Of a stretch of DNA of 64,000 nucleotides, positions 26,175-34,995 are shown piece by piece. The position numbers and the translations under genes were made by a program. Under the pieces are notes generated by a model. The model saw only the letters and a list, made by a program, of their open reading frames with translations, made no database searches and was not told the DNA's origin. Positions within the stretch are counted from its first letter, which is position 1, and each line of letters begins with the position of its first letter. The stretch comes from Sphingobium arseniciresistens (GTDB lineage: Bacteria; Pseudomonadota; Alphaproteobacteria; Sphingomonadales; Sphingomonadaceae): NCBI GenBank assembly GCA_029167225.1, contig JARFNK010000004.1:284229-348228 (forward strand). The letters run 5' to 3'.

Positions 26175-26963
26175 ATGCTGATCGACAGTCACTGCCACCT
26201 CAATTACAAGGGCCTGATCGAAGATCAGCCTGCGGTGCTCTCCCGTGCCCGCGCGGCCGGCGTAGACCTGATGCTGAACATCGCCACGCGCGAGAGCGAA
26301 TGGGACGATGTCCTTGCGACGGCGGAGCGGGAAGGGGATGTGTGGGCCACAGTCGGCATCCATCCGCATGAAGCCGACGAGCATCCCCATATCGACACGG
26401 CCAAGCTGGTGGAGCGTGCCGCGCATCCGCGCATCGTCGGCATCGGTGAAACGGGCCTCGACTATTATTACGACCATAGCGACCGCGACCGGCAGCAACG
26501 GAGCTTCCGCGCCCATATCGCCGCCGCCCGCGAAACCGGACTGCCGCTGATCGTCCACACCCGCGAGGCGGAAGAGGACACGATCGCGATCATGCGCGAT
26601 GAAATGGGGAAGGGGGCCTATAGCGGCGTCATCCACTGTTTCACGGCCAGCGGCGCCTTCGCCGACATGGCGATGGATATCGGCTTCTACATCAGCATTT
26701 CCGGCATCGTGACGTTCAAGAACGCGCGCGATCTTCAGGAAACGGCGGCCCGCCTTCCCGCTGATCGGCTGCTGATCGAGACGGACTCGCCCTTTCTCGC
26801 GCCAGTGCCGCATCGCGGAAAGCCTTGTGAGCCCAGCTTCGTGGCCGATACGGCGCGCTTTCTGGCGACGCTGCGAGGGGAGAGTGTGGAAGAGCTCGGG
26901 GCGACGACGAGCGCCAATTTCCTGCGGCTGTTCTCGAAAATCCGCGTCGAGGCTGCTGGATGA
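26175..26963 (+). CDS. tatD: TatD family metal-dependent deoxyribonuclease
   Basis: A 262-residue TIM-barrel hydrolase of the TatD group (3'-5' DNA exonuclease or repair role by family). Metal ligands are visible: LIDSHCHLNY at the N-terminus (HxH), VGIHPHEADEH, IGETGLDYYYDHS (Glu ligand), LIVHTREAEEDTIAI, VIHCFTASGAFADM, and LLIETDSPFLAPVPHRGKP (Asp ligand). This is full length. It starts 3 bases after metG, and its stop overlaps the MBL-fold gene by 4 bases (ATGA), so metG-tatD-MBL is one translation-coupled set, an order common in proteobacteria. Confidence 0.93.
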   Translation: MLIDSHCHLNYKGLIEDQPAVLSRARAAGVDLMLNIATRESEWDDVLATAEREGDVWATVGIHPHEADEHPHIDTAKLVERAAHPRIVGIGETGLDYYYDHSDRDRQQRSFRAHIAAARETGLPLIVHTREAEEDTIAIMRDEMGKGAYSGVIHCFTASGAFADMAMDIGFYISISGIVTFKNARDLQETAARLPADRLLIETDSPFLAPVPHRGKPCEPSFVADTARFLATLRGESVEELGATTSANFLRLFSKIRVEAAG

Positions 26964-27730
26964 GCCTGACGGTTACGGTGCTTGGTTGCGGGACATCCTC
27001 GGGTGTGCCGCGGATCGGCAACGATTGGGGCCAGTGCGATCCGCATGATCCGCGCAATCGCCGGACGCGTGCCTCCATCCTGATCGAGAGCAGCACCACG
27101 CGGCTGCTCGTCGATACGTCACCCGACATGCGCAACCAGTTGCTGGATGCCCAGGTGGCCGATGTCGATGCGATTTTGTGGACGCATGACCATGCCGACC
27201 ATTGCCATGGGATCGACGACGTCCGGCAACTCTTTCACTATCGCCGCGAACCGATCGCCGGCTATGCACGGGCGGAAACGCTGGCGTTGCTGCGCAAGCG
27301 CTTCGGCTATGCGTTCGATGGGAGAAACGGCTATCCCTCGATCATCGACGGCAGAGTGCTGCCCGATCGGTTAACCATCGGCGACATCGAGATCCATAGT
27401 GTCGATCAACCACATGGTAATATTTTTTCAACAGGATTTCGATTTATATCCAATGGATTATCAATTGGATATGCCACGGACTTTCATCTTGTCACTCCGG
27501 AGATGATCGCGCTGTTTTCCGGCGTCGATTTGTGGGTGGTCGATGCGCTTCGCCGCGCGCCGCATCCCACTCATCCACATCTGGGACTGACATTAGCCGC
27601 GATCGAGCAAACCCGGCCAAAGCGCGCAATCCTGACGCATATGGATCAGAGCATGGATTATGCGAAGCTCGCCTCCGAACTGCCGGATGGCGTCGAGCCG
27701 GGCTATGACGGTTTGCGGGCAACTATGTGA
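26960..27730 (+). CDS. MBL-fold metallohydrolase (PhnP-like)
   Basis: A 256-residue metallo-beta-lactamase-fold hydrolase, probably a phosphodiesterase of the PhnP type; substrate unknown. It begins LGCGTSSGVPRIGNDWGQCD, then LLVDTSPDMRNQLL, and the metal motif WTHDHADHCHGIDD (HxHxDH). Later ligands are HGNIFSTGFRF, IGYATDFH and AILTHMDQ. The two-cysteine zinc site of some PhnP members is not complete. Bases 27415-27475 inside the gene are strikingly AT-rich with rare codons (TTA, ATA, TCA, GGA) though the encoded residues are the conserved ones. It overlaps tatD and the next gene by 4 bases each. Confidence 0.85.
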   Translation: MSLTVTVLGCGTSSGVPRIGNDWGQCDPHDPRNRRTRASILIESSTTRLLVDTSPDMRNQLLDAQVADVDAILWTHDHADHCHGIDDVRQLFHYRREPIAGYARAETLALLRKRFGYAFDGRNGYPSIIDGRVLPDRLTIGDIEIHSVDQPHGNIFSTGFRFISNGLSIGYATDFHLVTPEMIALFSGVDLWVVDALRRAPHPTHPHLGLTLAAIEQTRPKRAILTHMDQSMDYAKLASELPDGVEPGYDGLRATM

Positions 27731-28332
27731 CGGCAGATCAGTCGGCCGACCTGCTATGGTATATATTGGCGATGGTCCTCGTCGGGTCGGCTTTACTGTC
27801 ACGACGCATGGCCTGGCGCAGCGCTCTGGGCATGGTTCTGGCCTGGATCGCCATATTTGCGGTCGTGCTGGTGATCGTGAGCTATCGGCATGAAATGAGC
27901 GGTGTCGCTGAGCGCGTCCAGTCCGAAGTCACCGGCAAGCCAATCCAGCGGGCAGATGGGCAGACGTTGCGGATCTCTGCCGCACCAGACGGTCATTATT
28001 GGGTGGATGGCACGGTGAATGGAGCACCGGCGCGCTTCCTGATCGACAGTGGCGCGACCGTGACGGCCTTGTCGGACAGCACGGCGAAAGCGGCGGGATT
28101 GACCATTGATCCCAATGCGATGCCGGTCGTGCTACAGACGGCCAATGGTCCGGTGAACGCACAACGTTCATCAGTCGGCACGCTGACTATTGGCCCGGTT
28201 CGGGTCAACGATCTGCCGGTGGTCGTATCATCCGCTTTTGGAAACGTGAACGTGATCGGCATGAATATGTTGTCACGGCTGCGACGCTGGAGCGTAGAGG
28301 ATGGCGAGATGGCGCTGACGCCGCGATCGTAA
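27727..28332 (+). CDS. Membrane-anchored retropepsin-like aspartic protease (clan AA)
   Basis: A 201-residue protein with two hydrophobic segments near the N-terminus (about 9-23 and 32-52) and a single-domain retroviral-type aspartic protease at about 85-195. The catalytic motif is RFLIDSGATVTALSDST, followed by the flap region and VIGMNMLSRLRRW, as in the TIGR02281-type bacterial family. Such enzymes act as dimers; the substrate is unknown, and the active domain should face the periplasm. The GTG start (27727) overlaps the MBL-fold stop by 4 bases. It is the last gene of the plus-strand block that begins near metG. Confidence 0.82.
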   Translation: MTADQSADLLWYILAMVLVGSALLSRRMAWRSALGMVLAWIAIFAVVLVIVSYRHEMSGVAERVQSEVTGKPIQRADGQTLRISAAPDGHYWVDGTVNGAPARFLIDSGATVTALSDSTAKAAGLTIDPNAMPVVLQTANGPVNAQRSSVGTLTIGPVRVNDLPVVVSSAFGNVNVIGMNMLSRLRRWSVEDGEMALTPRS

Positions 28333-28436
28333 ACCACGAGCTTGCCGCCGCGGACATGTTCGCAATTTAACATAATATATATTATCGGACACTAGGAAAT
28401 CTAACCTAGACGCCTCTCGTTCATAAAAATGTCCTC

Positions 28437-28485
28437 GCACATCCAGATCTCCGTGCCGGTTTCGGTGGCAGAGATCTGCATGTGC
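28437..28485. terminator. Long imperfect inverted repeat between convergent genes
   Basis: GCACAT-C-CAGATCT (28437-28450) pairs with AGATCTG-C-ATGTGC (28472-28485), with one C-C mismatch and further inner pairing of TGCC (28454-28457) with GGCA (28467-28470). It lies between the convergent protease and PTS genes and is probably a bidirectional transcription stop, though neither side has a long T-run. Confidence 0.5.
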
Positions 28486-28495
28486 GATTGCGCCT

Positions 28496-30223
28496 TTACC
28501 CGGCAGTAAGCCCCGTGCCGATGATATGGATCGTCAGCGGATCGACATGGGTGAATGCATGAACGCCGTCGACATTCGCGAGACGACTGATATCCACCGG
28601 CCGAGTGAGCGTGATGCGCAGGCGACCAGCCGCCATGCGCGCATCGCCGACGACGTCTGCTCCGCCCAGGCTCGTCACGATGATCGAGGATGGCTGTACC
28701 TTGTTGCCAGGCGCGCCAGCGTTCCCATCCGGTGGACTTGCGACAACCGTTCGGACGTCCGTTGCCGGCGCGCGTTCGGCAGCGATCCTGATCTCCTCGG
28801 ATATCTGGTCGGCCATCGGCCCGATGATGACCTGCACCGCCTTGGCCGACGGTCGCAGGACTGCAACTGCGCCCAATGATCGCAGCGCGGCGTCATCGAC
28901 GGCCTGCTGGTCGCGCACGACCAGACGCAAACGCGTGGTGCAGGCCCCTATCGTCTCCAGATTTTGCGAACCGCCAAGGGCATTCAGATAGGCCGCGCCA
29001 CGCGAGTTTTCTTGGGCAGCTCCTTCCTGCGTCCCGCTCGCCCTGGCTATGTCACCAGGCTGCCGGCCCGGCGTGGCGAGGTTAAAGCGCGTGATGAAGA
29101 AGCGGAACACGGTGTAGTAGATTGCGAAATAGGCGATGCCGACCGGCACCAGCATCAACGGCCGCGTCGCCCGCCCGAAATTGAGCACATAGTCGAACAG
29201 GCCAGCGGAAAATCCGAAGCCGAGGCGCACGCCCAGCAGGTCCATCACCACCATGGAAACGCCGGTCAGCACAGCGTGGATCGCATAGAGCACCGGCGCC
29301 AGGAACATGAAGCTGAATTCGATGGGCTCGGTGACGCCGGTCAGGAAGGATGTGAGCGCAAGGCTGAACAACATGCCGCCCACTGCCTGGCGCTGCTCCG
29401 GCAATGCGGAGCGATACATGGCGAGACAGGCCGCCGGCAGGCCGAACATCATGACCGGGAAGAAGCCGGCCATGAATGCGCCGGCGTGCGGATCCCCGGC
29501 GAAGAAGCGACGGAGGTCTCCCGTCGTGCCGCCGAAATCTCCCAGCACGAACCAGGCGACATTGTTGAGAATGTGGTGGAGCCCGGTGACGAGCAGCAGC
29601 CGGTTGAGCACGCCGAAACCGAACAGGCCGAAGCTGCCCGAAGCCACCAGCCCGCGGCTGGCAAGGCCAAGCCCTGTATCCAGCGCGCCATAGGCCAGGC
29701 CAAGCAGGAGTGCCATGACAACGCCGGCCGCGCCTGCCACGATCGGCACGAAACGGCGGCCACCGAAGAAGGAGAGCGCCGCGGGCACCTGTATGGTGGC
29801 GTAGCGATTATAGAGCGCGCCCCCGATCAATCCTGCGCTGATGCCGATCGGCACATCGAGCCGGGCAAAGGCCTTGATCCGCCATGCATCGGCAATGGTT
29901 TGCGCGATATCCTTTGTGAGGCCCGCCGTCACTTCCGGCGGAACGGCAAGCAGCACGCGCCCGCCATGCATTGAAACCAGATAGCAGACCACGCCGGCGA
30001 GCGCTGCCGCGCCATTGCCATCCCGCGAAATCCCGGTCGCAACGCCGATTGCGAAAAGCAGGCCAAGGCTGGAGAAAAGCGCGTCCCCTGCCCCTGCCAA
30101 AAGCGGAATGCCCAGCAGGTCCGGCTGGCCCAGGCGCAGCAACAGGCCGGCCACCGGTAATACCGCAATGGGCAGCATCAGTGCCCGGCCGATAGGCTGC
30201 AGAAGTCCTATGATCTTCCTCAT
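28496..30223 (-). CDS. nagE: N-acetylglucosamine PTS permease, EIICB (NagE-like) with extra degenerate EIIB
   Basis: Brings GlcNAc across the inner membrane while phosphorylating it to GlcNAc-6-P. The 575-residue protein has the glucose-family EIIC (about 1-380, many hydrophobic segments; GISRDGNGAAALAGVVCYLV, GLHHILNNVAWF, GVTEPIEFSFMFLAP). EIIB at about 415-480 has phosphorylated Cys428 in NLETIGACTTRLRL. A further C-terminal unit (about 510-575) aligns without gaps to the start of EIIB (LGGSQNLETIGACTTRLRL with LGGADVVGDARMAAGRLRI) but has Ala in place of Cys. EIIA is missing here and is supplied by the upstream fused protein, whose stop overlaps this start (ATGA). The nag context supports GlcNAc rather than glucose. 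Confidence 0.9.
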   Translation of the reverse strand: MRKIIGLLQPIGRALMLPIAVLPVAGLLLRLGQPDLLGIPLLAGAGDALFSSLGLLFAIGVATGISRDGNGAAALAGVVCYLVSMHGGRVLLAVPPEVTAGLTKDIAQTIADAWRIKAFARLDVPIGISAGLIGGALYNRYATIQVPAALSFFGGRRFVPIVAGAAGVVMALLLGLAYGALDTGLGLASRGLVASGSFGLFGFGVLNRLLLVTGLHHILNNVAWFVLGDFGGTTGDLRRFFAGDPHAGAFMAGFFPVMMFGLPAACLAMYRSALPEQRQAVGGMLFSLALTSFLTGVTEPIEFSFMFLAPVLYAIHAVLTGVSMVVMDLLGVRLGFGFSAGLFDYVLNFGRATRPLMLVPVGIAYFAIYYTVFRFFITRFNLATPGRQPGDIARASGTQEGAAQENSRGAAYLNALGGSQNLETIGACTTRLRLVVRDQQAVDDAALRSLGAVAVLRPSAKAVQVIIGPMADQISEEIRIAAERAPATDVRTVVASPPDGNAGAPGNKVQPSSIIVTSLGGADVVGDARMAAGRLRITLTRPVDISRLANVDGVHAFTHVDPLTIHIIGTGLTAG

Positions 30224-32724
30224 GCCTCCATCTTCCTTTCAAAATGGCGAGCCAGCGCGCGCACTTCCGCTGCCGACTGCAAGCCCAAAGCCTGTTTTGC
30301 GTGGGCACGACATGCCTCGATGGACAGGCGCCGGACGAGCGCCTTCAGATCGGGTACGAAATGCGGCGCAGCGGACAATTCCGTTACCCCAAGGCCAAGC
30401 AGCAGCGGGATGGCCAGCCGATCGGATGCCAGTCCTCCGCACACTCCGACCCATCGGTCATGGACTTGCGCACCTTCCGTCGTGAGCGCGATCAGGCGCA
30501 GAACGGCCGGATGCAGGCCGTCGATGCCCGCCGCTACAGCCGAATTGCCACGGTCCATGGCCAGCGCATATTGGGTAAGGTCGTTGGTGCCGATCGACAG
30601 GAAGTCGGCGTGCCGCGCCAATGTGGCGGATGTGACCGCCGCGGCCGGGGTTTCGACCATGATGCCTAGCTCTACAGGATGGATGATGCCCATCTCCAGC
30701 TTCAGCGCATCGACCCGGTCACGCACGGCCTGAAGCTCCGAAACGCTGGCGACCATGGGCACCATGATGCGACACTGGCCATGAGGCTGGACCGACAGAA
30801 TGGCACGCAGCTGAGCGTCAAGAACCTCAGGATGCGCCAGACCCACGCGAATGCCGCGCAAGCCCAAGGCTGGGTTCTCCTCCGGGGCAATAGGAATATA
30901 GGATGTCGGTTTGTCGCCGCCGACATCCAGCAAGCGGATGATCAGGGGGCGCCCCTGCAGTCGCTCGGCAATCGTACCGTAAAGCGCGACCTGTTCGTCC
31001 ACGCTGGGCGCGGTTTCGCGTTCGAGAAACAGGAATTCGGTCCGCAGAAGCCCGGAGCCCTCGGCGCCATTGGCCATGGCAATATCGGCATCTTCTACCG
31101 ATCCGAGGTTGGCAAAAGCCTCGATCCGCACGCCATCGCGGCTGATGCAGGGCTCTGCCGACGCGGCGAGCGCAGCCTTGCGCGCTTCGAGGCGACGGGC
31201 GCATTCGACCTGCGCTTCCGACAGCCGGCCTTCCGGTGGATCGACATGGAGAAGGCCGGTGTCGGCGTCCAGAATGACCTGCGTTTCATCCGCGACCATG
31301 TTCAACTGTGGCCCCATGGCCACCAACGACGGCAGGCCCATCGTCGCGGCAAGGATCGAGACATGCGACGTCGGGCCGCCGCGCTCCAGCACCAGGCCGA
31401 TCACGTCCTTGCCCAGCGCCATGACCTGCGACGGCAGAAGCTCCTCAGCCAGCAGGATCGTGCCTGGCGGGAAGGCCAATGCTTCTTCCGTCGCGCCCGT
31501 GAGTATCCTTAGTGTCTGACGTTCCAGATCGAGCAGGTCATCGGCGCGCTCAGCCATGCGCGCGTCGCCAAGACCCCGCATGACCTCGGCCTGGGCGCGA
31601 CAGGCCGCACGCCAGGCATGGCCGGCATCACGCCCCTGCCCGATGTCCGCGAAAGCAGCGTCCTGAAGCGCGGGATCTTCGAGCAGCGCCGCATGAGCAA
31701 GACGGATCGCCGCGCCCGTCAAGTCCCCGCCGCCATCGTTCAGGCGCGCGCGCATCGCATCCAACGCCTTCTCGAGGCGGCCATGTTCCAGATCGACGCC
31801 CTGCCCATCCTGCGGGACCGCAATGTCGGTCGCGCGCAGCCAGCGGACCCTGCCCAGCGCATAGCCGGGCGCCGCAAGCGTGCCGCCGATGCAGCCCTCG
31901 GGCACTGCCTCGACCTGACTGGGTGCGGCAGGTGCGTGAGAATGTGCCGTCTCCGGCTCCGGTTCGTCGATGCCGCCGTCGATCAGCTTCACCAGTGCGG
32001 CGACGGCCGCATCCGCATCTTCGCCGCGCGCGACAATGTCCACCTCGTCATTGAGCCGGATGCCGAGTTGCAACAGCGCGATGGGAGAACGGGTAGAAGC
32101 CTCGCTGCCGTCCTTTACGATCCAGCTTTCGGCCACGAAATGCCGCGCCGTCTCCCCCACGCGGGCTGCCGGCCGGGCGTGGATGCCATGGACGAGCGGC
32201 ACCGTGATGCGGGCGGAAGAGCGGCGCTGCCCTTCCGTGTCGCTTTCCACCGCGACCACCGGCTCCACCGGTTCGAGGTACAGCAGCCCTTCCCCCATGC
32301 CCACAACCTTGCCGATTTCCCGGCGGGTGATGCGGAACCTGTCGGGATTGGTGATGATGACGGGCGTGATGAGGGACGGCGCTGCAAGCGCAATGGCATC
32401 AAGGTCGAAGCGGATCAGCGGCTGGCCGCGGGTCACGATGTCACCGACACGAACCTCCGGCACGAACCCGTCACCGTTCAGCGCCACCGTATCGATGCCC
32501 AGATGCATCAATATCTCGACCCCGCCCTGCCCCCGCAGCGTGATCGCATGATGGCTGGCATGGAGGGTAAGAACTTCGCCATCGCACGGCGCATGCAGCG
32601 CGCCGACAAGCGGATCGATGGCCACGCCGTCGCCCAGCATGCGTGCGGAGAATACGGGATCGGGCACATCGTCAATGGCCGTGGCCCACCCCTGCAAAGG
32701 CGATGTGAGGATGATCGGAACCAT
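30220..32724 (-). CDS. Fused PTS protein EIIA(Glc)-HPr-EI
   Basis: Carries the whole phosphate relay from PEP to the permease in one cytoplasmic chain of 834 residues. EIIA(Glc) at about 1-150 has its phosphorylated His74 in EILMHLGIDTV. HPr at about 170-250 has His182 in VHGIHARPAARVG. EI at about 275-834 has His454 in ERGGPTSHVSILAATMGLPS, then EGSGLLRTEFLFL and GVCGGLASD near the end. With NagE it makes a complete GlcNAc PTS. Start ATG at 32722-32724 is preferred over the frame start at 32766 because AAGGGGAAG lies 4 bases before it. It overlaps nagE by 4 bases; nagA lies 71 bases upstream. Confidence 0.92.
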   Translation of the reverse strand: MVPIILTSPLQGWATAIDDVPDPVFSARMLGDGVAIDPLVGALHAPCDGEVLTLHASHHAITLRGQGGVEILMHLGIDTVALNGDGFVPEVRVGDIVTRGQPLIRFDLDAIALAAPSLITPVIITNPDRFRITRREIGKVVGMGEGLLYLEPVEPVVAVESDTEGQRRSSARITVPLVHGIHARPAARVGETARHFVAESWIVKDGSEASTRSPIALLQLGIRLNDEVDIVARGEDADAAVAALVKLIDGGIDEPEPETAHSHAPAAPSQVEAVPEGCIGGTLAAPGYALGRVRWLRATDIAVPQDGQGVDLEHGRLEKALDAMRARLNDGGGDLTGAAIRLAHAALLEDPALQDAAFADIGQGRDAGHAWRAACRAQAEVMRGLGDARMAERADDLLDLERQTLRILTGATEEALAFPPGTILLAEELLPSQVMALGKDVIGLVLERGGPTSHVSILAATMGLPSLVAMGPQLNMVADETQVILDADTGLLHVDPPEGRLSEAQVECARRLEARKAALAASAEPCISRDGVRIEAFANLGSVEDADIAMANGAEGSGLLRTEFLFLERETAPSVDEQVALYGTIAERLQGRPLIIRLLDVGGDKPTSYIPIAPEENPALGLRGIRVGLAHPEVLDAQLRAILSVQPHGQCRIMVPMVASVSELQAVRDRVDALKLEMGIIHPVELGIMVETPAAAVTSATLARHADFLSIGTNDLTQYALAMDRGNSAVAAGIDGLHPAVLRLIALTTEGAQVHDRWVGVCGGLASDRLAIPLLLGLGVTELSAAPHFVPDLKALVRRLSIEACRAHAKQALGLQSAAEVRALARHFERKMEA

Positions 32725-32795
32725 AGTCTTCCCCTTGAACCCGGTCATTCGGCCGGGTGAAATCATGACGTCTCGATGCAGGTCGATGCCTGCAT

Positions 32796-33926
32796 TCAGG
32801 CCACGCGCTGGCCGCCAATCCAGGTGCCGCGCACCTTCAGTTCACTGTCCAGCCACACATAATCGGCCTGAAAACCCGGAGCCAGCGCGCCAAAACGTTC
32901 CGACAGACCCAGGAAGGCCGCGGGATTTGCCGACGCCATCGCCAGCGTTTCCGTCATGGATATGCCCAGCGCACGCGTGTTCCGTACCGCTTGCGCCATG
33001 TCGAGGTCGCAGCCAGCCAGTGTTCCGGCGGCATTCACGCAGACGCCGTTCTGGACCGTGATCTGCTCGCCGTTAAGAACGAAGGTCTTGGTGGCGCTGC
33101 CTACGGTGGGCATCGCGTCGGTCACGAGCATGAAGCGGTCGCGTGGCCGGGCCGCAAAGGCGATCCGTAGCGCTGCGGGATGCACATGCGCGCCGTCGAT
33201 GATCAGCCCGCAATAAAGCGAGCCATCCTCCATCGCCGCCCCCACAAGTCCGGGTTCGCGGTGATGCAGCGGCGACATCGCATTGTAGAGATGGGTAATG
33301 CCGGTAGCGCCAGCATCAATGGCCGAGCGCGCCTCGGCATAGGTCGCGTTGCTGTGCCCGATGCTGACGATGACGCCAGCCTTGGTCAGTGCGCGAATGG
33401 CCTCGACGTCATTACGCTCCGGCGCCAGCGTGACCATGACGACACCGCGACGCGGGCGTGTCAACAACGCCAGCGCGCCTTCATCAAGGGCACGGAAATT
33501 TCCGGCATTATGGATGCCCTTGCGGTCCGCATTCAGGAACGGCCCTTCGACATGGATGCCGATGACGCCCGGCACGCCCTGCTCGATGGCCGCATCAACC
33601 GCATCCAGTGCGCGCTCGATGACATCGAGCGTGCCGCTGATCAGCGTGGGCAGGAACGCCGTCGTACCATATTGTGCATGGGCAGCGCCAATCTGCGCGA
33701 TCGCCTGAACATCGGGCGTATCGTTGAACAGGACGCCGCCGCCGCCGTTCACCTGCACGTCAATGAAGCCGGAAACAAGCCAGCCGCCATCAAGATCGAG
33801 CACATTTTCAGCGTCGACCCCGGCATCTGTGCCGACGATCCGCCCTGCCTCAATCTCGAACGTCAGTTGATCGTGAATACCGTCTTGCGCAACAATAGTG
33901 CCGTTGCGAAACCCCTGTTTCATCAT
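32796..33926 (-). CDS. nagA: N-acetylglucosamine-6-phosphate deacetylase
   Basis: Removes acetate from GlcNAc-6-P to give GlcN-6-P. The 376-residue amidohydrolase shows GFIDVQVNGGGGVLFNDTPD (the family's metal-site variant without HxH), VIGIHVEGPFLNADRKGIHN (metal Glu), VSIGHSNATYAEA and GITHLYNAMSPLHHREPG (metal His ligands), and MLVTDAMPTVG with the catalytic Asp. Two ATG codons in a row begin the gene; the first (33924-33926) overlaps the deaminase stop (ATGA). It follows the deaminase in the nag operon and precedes the PTS fusion. Confidence 0.94.
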   Translation of the reverse strand: MMKQGFRNGTIVAQDGIHDQLTFEIEAGRIVGTDAGVDAENVLDLDGGWLVSGFIDVQVNGGGGVLFNDTPDVQAIAQIGAAHAQYGTTAFLPTLISGTLDVIERALDAVDAAIEQGVPGVIGIHVEGPFLNADRKGIHNAGNFRALDEGALALLTRPRRGVVMVTLAPERNDVEAIRALTKAGVIVSIGHSNATYAEARSAIDAGATGITHLYNAMSPLHHREPGLVGAAMEDGSLYCGLIIDGAHVHPAALRIAFAARPRDRFMLVTDAMPTVGSATKTFVLNGEQITVQNGVCVNAAGTLAGCDLDMAQAVRNTRALGISMTETLAMASANPAAFLGLSERFGALAPGFQADYVWLDSELKVRGTWIGGQRVA

Positions 33927-34966
33927 CGCGTCTCAGTCACCTTGCGCAGGAACGGGGGCACGTCGGGATCAAGGCCACGGCTATGCGCCAGGGCTTCGGC
34001 TGCACTGTAAAACGACTGTATCATGAGCAGCGGCTCAAGAACTGGATGCGTCGCAAGCGCAGGTAGGCCGCCCGCCGTCTGCCGCTTGGCATCGGCCAGC
34101 AGGACATTGGCGCCACGCTCGGCAAACTCACCGGCGGCCTTGCGCACGTCATCGCCGGCGTCGTCGGACGTCGCGAATGCCAATATGGGGAAGCCCGCGT
34201 CGATGATCGCCATCGGACCATGACGCACCTCGGCGCTGCTGAAACCTTCAGCATGCAGGCCGCAGGTCTCCTTGAGCTTGAGTGCCGCCTCCTGCGTGAT
34301 GGAGAGGCCATAGCCACGACCGATGATGAACAGGTTGCGTGCATCGACCAGAGCCTTCACCACCGGATCCCAATCCAGTTCGAAAGCCATGTCGAGCATC
34401 GCCGGCAGCGAGGCGATGGCGCTCAGCAGCCGCTGGTCCTTGCTCCAATGGGCGGTCAGCGCGACGAGGCCAGCGAGCGAGGTGATAAAGGACTTGGTCG
34501 CGGCGACCGAGGTTTCCGGCCCGGCGCACAGCGGCAGCAGCGTATCGGCCATGGCCGCGAGCGGAGAGCTCTCGTCATTCACCAGCGCGACGACGTAGGC
34601 GCCGGCATCCTTGTAACGCTGGACGGTCGCCAGAAGATCGGGGCTACGGCCGGACTGCGAGATCGCGATCACCAGTGCGTCCGTCTGACGGAACTCCGTC
34701 GCATAGACGGACGTCACCGAGGGGGCAGCTGACGCTACCGGCACGCCGACCAGTGTCTCGATCAGATATTTGCCATAGGTCGCGGCATGGTCCGACGAAC
34801 CGCGCGCGCAAGTGACAACCACGGAAGGCGGGCTCTGCCGAAGACGCTCTGCCAGCTTTTCAAGCGTTGCCGTGTTGGTTTCCAGGAAACGCGCGACGGC
34901 CTCGCCGCTTTCCCTGGCTTCACGACGCATCGCGGAAGGCCGCGGCTCCAACTGCGTATTCGACAT
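33923..34966 (-). CDS. SIS-domain glucosamine-6-phosphate deaminase (NagB-II type)
   Basis: A 347-residue protein with two sugar isomerase (SIS) domains and no glutaminase domain, so it fits the NagB-II deaminase that converts GlcN-6-P to fructose-6-P and ammonia rather than GlmS. SIS1 has VVVTCARGSSDHAATYGKYL and VIAISQSGRSPDLLATV; SIS2 has FIIGRGYGLSITQEAALKLK, AEGFSSAEVRHGPMAIID. The C-terminus PDVPPFLRKVTETR is typical of these SIS proteins. Start ATG at 34964-34966 has AAAGGGGGA upstream. It sits between the GntR regulator and nagA, which supports the deaminase role over GlmS. Confidence 0.88.
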   Translation of the reverse strand: MSNTQLEPRPSAMRREARESGEAVARFLETNTATLEKLAERLRQSPPSVVVTCARGSSDHAATYGKYLIETLVGVPVASAAPSVTSVYATEFRQTDALVIAISQSGRSPDLLATVQRYKDAGAYVVALVNDESSPLAAMADTLLPLCAGPETSVAATKSFITSLAGLVALTAHWSKDQRLLSAIASLPAMLDMAFELDWDPVVKALVDARNLFIIGRGYGLSITQEAALKLKETCGLHAEGFSSAEVRHGPMAIIDAGFPILAFATSDDAGDDVRKAAGEFAERGANVLLADAKRQTAGGLPALATHPVLEPLLMIQSFYSAAEALAHSRGLDPDVPPFLRKVTETR

Positions 34967-34995
34967 TATTCCCCCTTTGGCCCGACGATGCCGGG

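Noticed and set aside
33923-34966. SIS protein as GlmS (glucosamine-6-P synthase)
   Set aside because: It has no N-terminal glutaminase domain and lies in a catabolic nag operon.
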